The notes below the pieces were generated by a model. It made no database searches. It was given only the letters and a program-made list of their open reading frames with translations, and had not been told where the DNA came from. This document shows positions 20,101-29,432 of a stretch of DNA of 64,000 nt, in pieces; the first letter of the stretch is position 1, and the number at the start of each line of letters is the position of its first letter. The translations under genes were made by a program, and so were the position numbers. The stretch covers positions 17,473,789 to 17,537,788 of the forward strand of contig NC_087062.1 of the NCBI RefSeq assembly GCF_963678635.1. The letters run 5' to 3'. This DNA comes from Symsagittifera roscoffensis. Taxonomy: Eukaryota; Xenacoelomorpha; Acoela; Convolutidae.

Positions 20101-23100
20101 GAGTTTTCTTCAAAAGTTCCACGCGCATGTTTGTAGTCCTAGGAGTGGGGGCAATCGAGCTTCTGGCCAACAACGTTTTCTTCGTCATTGGACTCACCGG
20201 CATTTGTGTTTTAGCCAAAGATCCCACATTTTGATCCAGTGCCGATCTCTTGTTCCATGGTGAAGCTCTCTGTGATCTCGGAGATGGCACTTTTGTGTCC
20301 TTTGGAGAAGTTTCTATTGCCCCTTTCATGGCCGACACAAACGGAGTTCGCAATTTAGATTTTGTCGAGGCCTGGACTAACTTGCTTGAAGCTGGCGTTC
20401 TTCCATCCGGTGTCAAAAAAACTGTTATCGAATCCAGAGATGAATCGGGACTATCAGTACGAATCGAGACTCGTGATCTTCGGTGCGGTTTGATTATTTT
20501 CCTTTGTGTTAAAGTATTTTCAATTCCAGACGCGTTCAAAGTATTTATGTTCTCGTCCTTTATTAGTGGCCTTCTAGCAGATTTGTTAGATGGGCTGACA
20601 GATTTTGATTTTCCTCCGGTTTCTGAATTCGTTTTACCAGAACCATAATTCGCTCCTACTGAGCTCGATCTTCCTTCTTTTGACTCATTCAGTTCCTTCA
20701 GGGGTTCGTAAGCTCCGGGAGTTCTCAAAAGACTCTTTCTCACTTTACTGGGAACGGGAGAGGCAGGGATCGATCCACGTTTCACAGGTTGCGAGGCGGG
20801 GAGATTCTTGTCAATAATTTCTGGACTTATAGCCTTCGCGGCGAATGAGATTCGTTTTCCGGAGTTCATAGGTGCAAATTTTTCTGGTGAATTGTAGCTG
20901 AATGATGCCATCGACTTTCTAGGTTTCTTTACGGCTAAAATGGAATTACTGAATGTGATCTGATAATTTGATAGTAGAATACAAACGGTGGTAGGCCAAC
21001 AAAGTTCTAGAAGGGTGAAATCTCCGAAAATTTGCGTTAAGTGTTTAAAATTAGTTTTTAAGCAATGATTTTGGGTTTTATATAGAAAATTCACATTTCT
21101 TGACTATTGAGCAAAAATAATTTCTCTTATACAGGTTTTTGGAGATTTCACCCTTCTAGAACTGTGTTGAGCTATTTAAGAGGCTTCTTGTGATATATAT
21201 TTTTGGGGTATAATTTTGATTGAGAATTTCGGAGAAAAAATTGCACCATATTAATTCTGATGAAATTCTGAGCAACTTTGGTTGTTCTCTTCAATTTTTG
21301 TCTGATCAACCCAATTTGAGAGAAAACGCGTTTGAAAAATCAAGCTTTGTTCGTTTTGTCCGGATAATTTAAATCAGTACTGTAGTATCAAAACTTTTCT
21401 GTTCGCATTTTTTCCTCTAACATTTCTATAGATGAGTTTTTGCAACTAGATTTGTTATGAGGGTGTTATACAAATTATTGCTTTACGAATCATCCCACAA
21501 TTTTGAAATCCCGCAGAGCAAAATTAGAAACCAGGCTTGCAATTCGAGTTACTATATGCAAACAGTCGTCAAAACAATATCTGCAATAAACAATACTGCC
21601 ACGAATGGTTTTCAGATTGCGCGTAAATTATACCCGAAAATGGTCCTAGCGTAATGTAGGATTCGAGAATTGAACAGTCAGATCATGAATTCTTTTTTCG
21701 TTGAAAGACTGCCAAAATTCACGAGTAACAGGAAATAATGACTCACATCGCTTTGACTGGTGCCTTAGCGAAATAAACTTTGCCAATACTGATGTAGTGA
21801 CTTACTTTTCAAAACGTTTTCTTCAATTGGATCTTCTTCTTCTTCTTCTTGATTATTCAATACATTCTAAACAGGACCGTCTTAATCATCCCGATCACAA
21901 AGATATAGATATCATTACAACAAATATTGAATTTAATTCAAGTTTGCAACTAACAATCATTTTCCTTGCGAAATCCTTCAGATCTGCGCTCTTCGGAATA
22001 TGCATGAACACACTGTTGGGCGGGTACTCAAACCTAAGTAGAGTACAAAATTTAACGGATGCTCAATCCAAACATAGCTCACAAACCGTTGAAACTGAGT
22101 CAGTTTGCTGTTCGATAGTGGGAGTTTGCCTTCATTTAACAAAATAAATGAACTGAACTTAAAAAGTCAAAACACAAAATATCCAATTTGAGCGTGAACA
22201 AAATTTAGACTTTTCCTGAAACAATCACGACCTCTTTAAGTCTTGACCGACTCTTCCACAATTTAAAAATAATCAAGAATCCGTATTGAAAACTAACCTA
22301 TCTCTAATTTTTAGGCTTAATATATAACTACTACAAGCCGGTTGCAGCGCAAGTAGCACAGAATGCTCCAACCACCTTCATAATAAAAAACCGACCCAAT
22401 TTTTTCAAATTGTTGCCGTGCTTTGCAAGTTATGTGATAAGAGAACAAATAAAAACGCGCAAAACGTTAATGATTTAGACAAATCGAGTTGTCTTAAGAA
22501 AATGACAAGGTTTTGATTTTTTAAGAAGCTTTTTACTAGTAAAAGAAGCGTTAAAGGAAGCTTCCCATACTAGTTTTTCTTGATTATCACTAACTTAATT
22601 ACTAGTTAACCGCTTCATCTCAACACTGCATCTTTCAAAAATTTTGTTCGAACCACATTGAAAGGACTTTAATGAGATATATCAATAAACCCATTTCGAT
22701 AATTACTAGCAGACCCACTGCATCTAAAGCTGCTCCTGAAAAAGGCCAACTTATCTGAAAAAAAAAGATTGGATGAATGAATGGTCAGCTGGTCGTAGGG
22801 ATGGCTGGATGGATGAATGCATTGAGGGTAGGAAAGATGAATGGATAGCTGGATGGACGCATGGATGGCTGTCTAGATGGATGGTAGGAGAGAAGAATTG
22901 CTTGAGTGATGGCAGGCTTCAAAGATGACTGGCGGAATGTAAGGATGACATTATGGATAACGGGTTGGACGGATGGCAGCATTGATGAAGAGATAATAGA
23001 TGGCTAGGCTGATGAAGAGATCATTGAATGGCTAGGCGGATTGATGGCTGGAGAGATAGCTGGATACTTTGCTGGCTGGCTGGATAGCTATATGGATGGA

Positions 23101-24706
23101 TGGTTGGTTAATAGTGGGATAGCTAGTTGGATGGATGTCTAGCTCGATGATGGATAACTGCATTGATGACTGATGGGATGCATGGATGGCGAGATGGATG
23201 CATGGCTTGATGAACGTGTGGATGGACTTTCGAACGGATTGCCGGATAATTCATTAGGTGAATCGTTAGAGGGATGGTTAGATGGCAAAATGGGCGGAGT
23301 GGTTACATTGATACAAGGCTGGCTGCTTGACTGGATGAAAGAATAGATTAATGTATGGCTTCATGGATGGATGGTTATTTGGATAGTCGGAAGGACGGCT
23401 AGATAGATTGATGGTGACTTGATGGATGACCGCTTGAGCATATACATGGGAGTAGGGACATGGGTTAGACGGGGATAGGGATCAATGGGTGACCGGATAG
23501 ATGATGGAATGGATGGCTAGATAGATACTGGGCAACATTGAAAGCGCATCATCAAGAGTTTCGCTAAATATTTCAAGTGGTTGAAGAAACCGTGATATCT
23601 TTAAGTAACTCTTTTGAAAAAATTTTGATCACATTTAAACAACTAACTTACATTTGATTCTCTTCTAAATTTAGGTTTTCTTCTCAGCTTGGAAAACAAT
23701 AAAGCTTACACTAACCAGGAAAATCTAATTTTTTTCCGAAGAAAAAGTCATGTTTATGGCTTATCTTTTAATTTTATCCCCTGTCTATTACCCTGTAAAA
23801 TGCAGGGTTTTTCCAAAACTATGAGTGAAACAAAGCTTTCAGTCTATGAAAATCAGGTAAAACATGGGCCATTTTTTACATTACTTTTGCCCAATCGAAA
23901 TTTAGTTTCCAGGCAAGTTGTCAATTTCTGTTGCTATCTATCAGAGCAAGGCATTGGATTTTGCGAAATCTCAAAAATACACCCTGCAATATTTTTGGCG
24001 TGGAAAATTTGCTGTAGTCGCTCTTTCTATCATTACACCCCGAATTGTTAGCTGACTGATGAATCACATCAACATTGGTTGCCTAAATCAACGAACTATT
24101 TCTTTTTCAGCAGAATAAAAAACCGGATTCATCCATCGATTAGCCGCCTTCGAGCATTGGCACATGGATATTTCTTATTGAGGCCTATAGAGGAAGAATG
24201 AGCAAGAAGAATCTTCTATCACGCACCTGAAGAATCTGTCATCCACTTGAACAATGTCCGCGTGGTACACTGGTGCCTCTTGCTTGATCGTTTTTCCGTT
24301 GAGTTGTACTGGGTTGACACTGCTGAGGTTGGTGAGGAGCACCTGCTGGTTGGAATTCACACTCAGTCTACAGTGGCGTCTGGACACAGTCGGCAACTGC
24401 ACTCTGATGTCGCATTCTGGCATCCTAACAACACATACACGTATATAAAAAAGATGACGCGATAGTTTCCATTAACTCCTTTGCCTGTTTTCGAAATCTA
24501 GTTCGTTAACATAATGTTAAGATTATCGTCACTATTAATTCCAATAACTCTTCTTTTTTGATACTTTGAAATGTAGCTGTTATAAATTGAAGTTTAACAC
24601 ATCAAAAATACCTTCCGATTGTGATAGATTTGGTGTGCATAGGGAAACTGGCTCCATCCTGACCATCTCTCTTCAATACCACTACCTTACCATACATTTT
24701 CGACAT
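17141..24706 (-). CDS. MKI67: Ki-67/Repo-Man family protein (FHA domain, PP1-docking motif, SP/TP-rich tail)
   Basis: Four exons join in frame through GT-AG introns: 24706-24612, 24424-24227, 20948-19853 and 19681-17141, about 1309 residues. Residues 1-97 form an FHA domain like Ki-67's: ECDIRVQLPTVSRRHC with the phosphothreonine-binding Ser-Arg/His, LSSVNPVQLNGK, and DIVQVDDRFF. Near residue 125 is KRISF, an RVxF-type PP1-binding motif, followed by IDKNLPASQPVKRG, equivalent to the Ki-67/Repo-Man PP1 docking segment. A SWADVAKK motif closes exon 3. The last exon is Lys/Ser/Thr/Pro rich with many SP/TP sites and two Ki-67-type repeats, LDGMIKMLRTP and LSGIANLLKTP (near 875 and 895). The known role is recruiting PP1 to mitotic chromosomes and coating them. 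The exon 2 to exon 3 junction is the least certain; small exons in the 3.3 kb intron could be missed. Confidence 0.85.
20949..24226 (-). other. Large intron of the Ki-67-like gene
   Basis: The donor is TTCAG|GTGCGT at the end of the FHA exon. The acceptor ATTCAG|TAATTCC keeps the reading frame; an alternative acceptor 14 bases downstream (CATTTTAG|CCG) does not. The intron contains a GGAT-type minisatellite. Short plus-strand ORFs within it (21701-22147, 23689-24051) show no recognisable domain. Confidence 0.65.
22770..23535 (+). repeat. Degenerate GGAT/GGATGGATGGCT minisatellite
   Basis: About 760 bases built from GATGGATGG and GGCTGGATGG units, much diverged and interrupted. It lies in the large intron of the Ki-67-like gene. 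Confidence 0.85.
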
Positions 24707-24711
24707 ACCTC

Positions 24712-25235
24712 CTGAAAAAGCCGAACAAATGTGAAGACAAAAGGCAAACAGAGCAACTTCGCACCACTTGCGTCATAGCACAGCCAGAATTTTAGCAACG
24801 CAAGCGGATCAATTGAGCAATCCTTCCCCCATTCTGTCGTGGGGGGAAGGAGATAGCTGAAATATCTTTTATATGCTAGAGATTCTGTTTAAGAAACCTA
24901 CATGCCCCGTGTTTCTCGGTAAATATGCTCATCAATCTCTTACAGAGCTTACTAGAGAAAATCTCGCAATAGGAACCTGAAACCTATTTGAACGACTGGA
25001 ACTATTTTTAACTGAGTGCAGCAATATGTAAAATAGTCTACGATCAAAAAAGTCCAAAGACAGAAAAATAATAACTTGTATAAGCTAATCGGTATAAGCT
25101 AATAACTTGTATGTATAAGCTAATCGGTAAAAACAAATATGAGAATTATCAAAATTAGAAAAGAAACGCTTAGATTTTGCATCAATTGAGCAAGGATCAA
25201 GATTTTTAAATTCAAAAAAATACAACTGAAATTAC
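24712..25235 (-). promoter_or_regulatory. 5' region of the Ki-67-like gene
   Basis: The first coding exon is preceded by CTTTTTCAG, an acceptor-like sequence at 24712-24720, so a 5' untranslated exon may lie further up in this stretch. A G/C-rich inverted repeat (CCTTCCCCCA / TGGGGGGAAGG, 24824-24852) is the only notable element. There is no clear TATA box. Confidence 0.35.
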
Positions 25236-26430
25236 TCAATAAACTTATAATTTATTAATTTGCTCATGGGCTGGACAACCGATACAATCAATCGTCAGCA
25301 CTTTTATGTTGATCACCAAAAGTCACCATGAAATCATGATATTTATCACGCAAACTTTGAAACTGGAGGTCTGAAGGTCATGATAGGTTCATTAACATGA
25401 CCTTCAGACCTCCAGTTATTTCAAGCTCAGCAATCCAAACAATTTCAGTCACTAAAGTTTTTCTTAAAGTTATTACATAAACAACAGATAAAATACCCCT
25501 AAATTATACCAAAAAATTTCAAAATACCACAGGTAACACTGGCTTAAAATCAACATTCATGCATACACAAGAAAATTAAGATGGAACAAAAACGTCTTCA
25601 CTGTTAAAATGGAACATCGTCACTGTTAATACCATTTTAAAAAATTACAAACTGGTGTGCCAGTCGGCCAATTACAGATTTTCGATACTAATTATAAGAT
25701 TGACCATGTCCATTCAAACTTGGGCGCCAAAACGGCACCTATTAATATTTTTGACATTTGCGCCAGAAAAACGAGGGCGACAACAACAGGCAATAGGATT
25801 ACGTAGCAGTATTTAGACAACCGCGTATTCATACGGTGAATTCCCATGGATCCCAATATTCACAGATCCCGAAATAAAAAATCTGTCGCAGAAGCCCTAA
25901 AATTTATCATCTTGAATTCTGATTGGTTGAAAGTTGAGCCAACGGTTTTATGGATAATTTGTTTACTGTTCAAGCAGCATAAACTCAAGCTGCAGAATGA
26001 TGACCGTTGAGGCCGCTCCAGCCAGGGCAGGTCAGAAATTAAATGTCATTGCAATTAATCAAAATTTTTTATAGCAATTAATTGTTTTCCAATCCTGGCC
26101 AATTACAATGAATTTATTGCGATCTACCAATTAATATTATAAATAAGGTAAATTATAAAAGGGGACCTTCCGTTTAGGTACGGTCGTGCACAAGCTGGAC
26201 AGGGCCCATACCAGCATTAACAATTCATCAATGAACAATATTGCAGGAATTAAATCAAGTCAGCATTTAATGCGTTGTAATTAAAGGTATTTACTTAAAT
26301 TGTCCCTCCTCTATAATAGCACTAACTGAATTGTCTAAGAATTGCGTCTTACAAAGTGCTCTGCACCCCCGTATACAAGGGATAGCGCTCCTGAGCAGCT
26401 CGACGCTTACCATAGTTCTTATTTAGTTCA
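25236..26430 (-). repeat. Copy 2 of the ~1.2 kb dispersed repeat (inverted relative to 1-1165)
   Basis: This is the reverse complement of 1-1165 over essentially its full length, with scattered substitutions and small indels. It differs by carrying an extra inverted arm that makes the palindrome at 25363-25415. Homology fades at about 25236 and 26430. From 26430 to 26628 I see nothing recognisable. Confidence 0.85.
25363..25415. repeat. Perfect 20-bp inverted repeat with 13-base loop
   Basis: CTGGAGGTCTGAAGGTCATG is followed 13 bases later by its exact reverse complement. Copy 1 of the repeat has only one arm (about 1022-1041), so the second arm was gained in this copy or lost in the other. 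Confidence 0.9.
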
Positions 26431-26628
26431 TTCTTTCTGAGTAGCTTCCATGCCTTTTTCACAAAGTGTTTCAGCTATGCGCTACATTATCCGCGTAGCT
26501 GCCTGTGCGGCACCACCAGCGCAGCCAAAATTGAGCGGGAAGAAGCTGCTCTGTTCGCCTTGTAGAACTATCTTTTGGTATTTAGAGTTTTTTACTGATT
26601 CGTGGTACTTATAGGCATCTTTCAGTAA

Positions 26629-27052
26629 TCATCGTGAAGTTTTTGCGGGCGGGTTGAAGACTTTGACAACAAAGAAGGTTCGTTTAAAGCTTGAGCCCCA
26701 TAATCCGTTTGCTTTTACATTTAGTCGAGCGTCTTCATCAGTTGCGGTTGAATTGTTGACAAAGCTCTCGCATTGCAACGACTGAAGTTTCGGCTCAATA
26801 TCAGCATCATAGCAAACCTCGCTCATGAGGTTGGCAAAGTTATCTCTCATTTCGTCATGCCTCATGTGGGTGTATCCACCCTTCGCACAGAGAAGAGCGT
26901 GGTAAGGTCGAAAGATTGACCACATGCATATGTCAGTGGAATGTTGGGTGGTTCCCATCCATATGTGAGATGAATTCCAACCAGGAATTCGGATTTATTG
27001 AGGTTGAAGTTATATCTGCTAAGTGACAGTGCCTTTAAGCAGTTTAAGGCAT
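26629..27052 (-). pseudogene. C-terminal fragment of an RT retroelement (Cys/His box plus nuclease-like domain)
   Basis: Two overlapping frames read as the downstream part of an RT element common in invertebrate genomes: FNLNKSEFLVGIHLTYGW, then TYACGQSFD (a Cys-x-Cys box), a frame change, and MRHDEMRDNFANLMSEVC ... IEPKLQ ... DARLNVKANGLWG ... FFVVKVFNP. The spaced Glu, Asp and Val/Lys residues after the Cys/His box resemble a PD-(D/E)XK restriction-like endonuclease, as in R2-type retrotransposons; that is an inference. It breaks off exactly at the left end of the giant LTR element, and its upstream half resumes at 51418. Confidence 0.65.
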
Positions 27053-27929
27053 TGTAACATTCGCCCAAATACTACACAGCGACGTAGCGTAGAAAAAGTA
27101 CCTATTAACAACTGGCAGGCGTCAGTTACCTTAATCCTACTCGTTTTTCACCATCTCGACCTTGCCAGTTGATTTTCTGGTCTGTTTAGGGCTAAGTAAA
27201 AAGTTACTATATTTAGGCCATCAGTCAAACGACTTTTGATCAGCTTTCGTAAGATCAACTTTTGATCAGCGTCTCGGATCCTCAGACTACGTGATTGTCA
27301 TTAAAAACACGGCTCGAACAACCTATTTTAATATGTTTTTGTGTGACAGTTCTATATTAAATCCATTGGAGATGGATTGACCTTTTCCTCTTTCTAGCTA
27401 CTCATATTCTAAAATATCAAATAATACCGGTGTTAATTCAGCGTTCTACGACATCCAAGTAGCTACAAAGTCAGTTTTATATAGTCCCTTCACATAAAAC
27501 AGTCTCTGGGGGACCAAGCCTCCGCTCCCGTAATCTTCCTGAGATAACGTTCTTATCTCTTCCAATTTGTGGCACGGGAGGGTTCCGTGGAATATTCCTT
27601 CCCCACTGAAGCTTCCTTCTCCACTAATATCCACTGCTAAGAGTCTTATCGTGTGTTGTTGCCACGATAAGAGGCTTCGTATTTCTCGTCTCTTGTGCGA
27701 CCGTTTTCCACAATATTTGTCGTTGTTCTGTTTTTTCGTCCTTTTTTGTCAAAATGGCCGTCTTTTTTGTACTTCTCAGAAATATTCACTCTTCGATCGA
27801 AATTTTAAAAATAAAAATTCTAGAATATTCCTACCCTCCTTCGCTATACTTTTTCGTTAATAAGGCCTTTATTCGTTTTCTTTCGTGTCGCCGGAAGGTT
27901 GCACTGTGCCTATCTGGCAGAATGGCACA
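27053..27929 (-). repeat. 3' LTR of the giant retrotransposon
   Basis: Matches 50533-51417 with roughly 15-20 substitutions and one diverged block near 27250, about 2 percent by eye. On the minus strand it begins TGTGCCATTCTGCC and ends GAATGTTACA. An AATAAA lies near its start at about 27869 in minus-strand sense. Confidence 0.93.
27446..27634 (-). CDS. Small ORF inside the 3' LTR, copy of that at 50934-51122
   Basis: Same translation as the 5' LTR ORF, although the surrounding LTR has several substitutions. See the 5' LTR entry for interpretation. Confidence 0.25.
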   Translation of the reverse strand: MDISGEGSFSGEGIFHGTLPCHKLEEIRTLSQEDYGSGGLVPQRLFYVKGLYKTDFVATWMS

Positions 27930-27970
27930 TACTCCCCGGACAAGTCCCCATCAATGTCCCTATTGATCGC
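27930..27970 (-). promoter_or_regulatory. Candidate polypurine tract next to the 3' LTR
   Basis: On the minus strand the bases directly before the LTR read GGGGACTTGTCCGGGGAGTA. Two G-rich runs are interrupted by CTTGTCC, so it is not a classical pure tract, but position and G content fit plus-strand priming. A close copy lies at 38552-38593. Confidence 0.45.
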
Positions 27971-28697
27971 ATGACACCGGGTTATCGTCAAGTAGTGTTC
28001 CAGTTCTCTGTAATCAATCTTACAATTCGCATAAGAAAATGAAATTTATCTACTCCACCTCAACTCACTACGTGTTCACAAATGGCATCGTATTACATCT
28101 CACTGCCTTTCAACATTTTCACAAAATTTGCACCATAAGGAGTGTCCTAGATAAAATTTCTTTTCTGACTACTTCCGTCGTTTTGCCATAAGACTTCTTT
28201 TTGCTCTTTGTGATTAAAAAGTGGGACGTGGCACGGCCATGCACCCGTTAAAATTAACTTAACGTCACTCACCAAATATAATCAGTTTATGCAGTCCTTT
28301 CAATATTAAAACTAAGAAACTCTGTGGCTAGGAAAGTTATTGAGTTATTCACCCTCTCGAGCGAGTTTACTCAAACTTACCATGTCGCCACACAGTGAAA
28401 TTGTGTCCTACACAGGTTAAAAACTTCAGTCATGTTTAAATAGGTAAATATACTCACCTATGTTCTATATATATACATAAGTAGTATAACTAAAATTCTC
28501 TTTCAACAATTTTAACAATTGTAACAATTTTCAAAGTTTGGTTTGACCAAACTAAATCAAAACAAAAAGTTTAACAAGTTCAATAATCAAAACTTGGTTA
28601 ATTGGTTCAAGTTTTAACACACAAAGACAATCAAGTTTTTCCTCCTTCTCTTCTCTTCTTTGCTCACGTCTTCACTTGTTCTCTTCGTTCTTCATCT
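27971..28697 (-). other. 3' untranslated region of the giant retrotransposon
   Basis: No gene seen. It contains a perfect small hairpin, AGTTTGGT-TTG-ACCAAACT (28535-28553), and repeated AACAATTT units just upstream of it. Confidence 0.6.
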
Positions 28698-29432
28698 TCA
28701 TTCCATCGCTTCTTCATCCTGATCTTCAGCTTCGCTCTCTTCTAGGACTTTCTCCAGCATGTCCATGGAGTTGCGGGCCGTGCCCCAACTCTCCTGTTCC
28801 AACAGCCTCGGTTTGCAACAAGGTAGCAGGTCCACATTCACCTTCTGCTCCCGGTTCCTGCAAAAGCTGTTGTGAAGACATAGGCTCACATTTTTTTCTA
28901 GGTCAGCTCTTAAGACCTCTTTCTTCTCATCTTCAGTTACACAAGGCGCTCCAGCTACTCGCTTTACCGCCGTGGTGACCGCGTTTCTGTGCGTCAGGAA
29001 TGCTCTCTTATAGGCTCCCGGTCCTATATCTAGCTGGAAAGATTGATAGGCTGCCGTGTTCCTCGACATGTGACGCTTCGCGCGTTCATACATCCATGAT
29101 GTCATCACTGCACGGAACCAAGGCATCAATCTTTACCTGGACCATGTTCTTTCAATGGCTTTGGGTATTCTCAGAACCTTGCAGGTGGTTCTGAAAAGAT
29201 CCAATTCATGACTCATCTTCACGTTGCTCAGCTGTTCAGGAGTCGGCACGGCCGTCTCCTGTTCACTTGTGTCTGCGTTAGCCTCCAACCATCTCACTGC
29301 CAGCATGGCACTAACCACCACGATTGACACCTGTGATCGGGCAACCCCGTAGAGTACAACTCTTCCACGTCCCATACTAGCATCAGATTCCCGCGTTTGG
29401 GGTACCATAACGTCTGCGCCAAGCAGTGGCAA
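28698..29432 (-). pseudogene. 3'-terminal coding part of the giant element, with one in-frame stop
   Basis: Two pieces in one frame (29432-29134 and 29130-28698) are separated by a single TAA at 29131-29133. The start of the first overlaps the end of the 812-residue ORF in another frame, and the sense of the sequence suggests it continues that protein after a small indel near 29430. The first piece has one hydrophobic stretch (SQVSIVVVSAMLAV) that could span a membrane. The second ends in a very acidic tail (EESEAEDQDEEAME). No homology recognised. It occupies the env position, but I see no signal peptide or furin site. Confidence 0.5.

Noticed and set aside
22785-22982. Minus-strand Pro/Ser-rich ORF
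   Set aside because: Translation of the GGAT minisatellite.
1-26430. 1.2-kb inverted repeats as terminal repeats of the Maverick element
   Set aside because: A third copy occurs at 55553 and a host gene lies inside the interval; dispersed repeat is the simpler reading, though it is kept as a finding.
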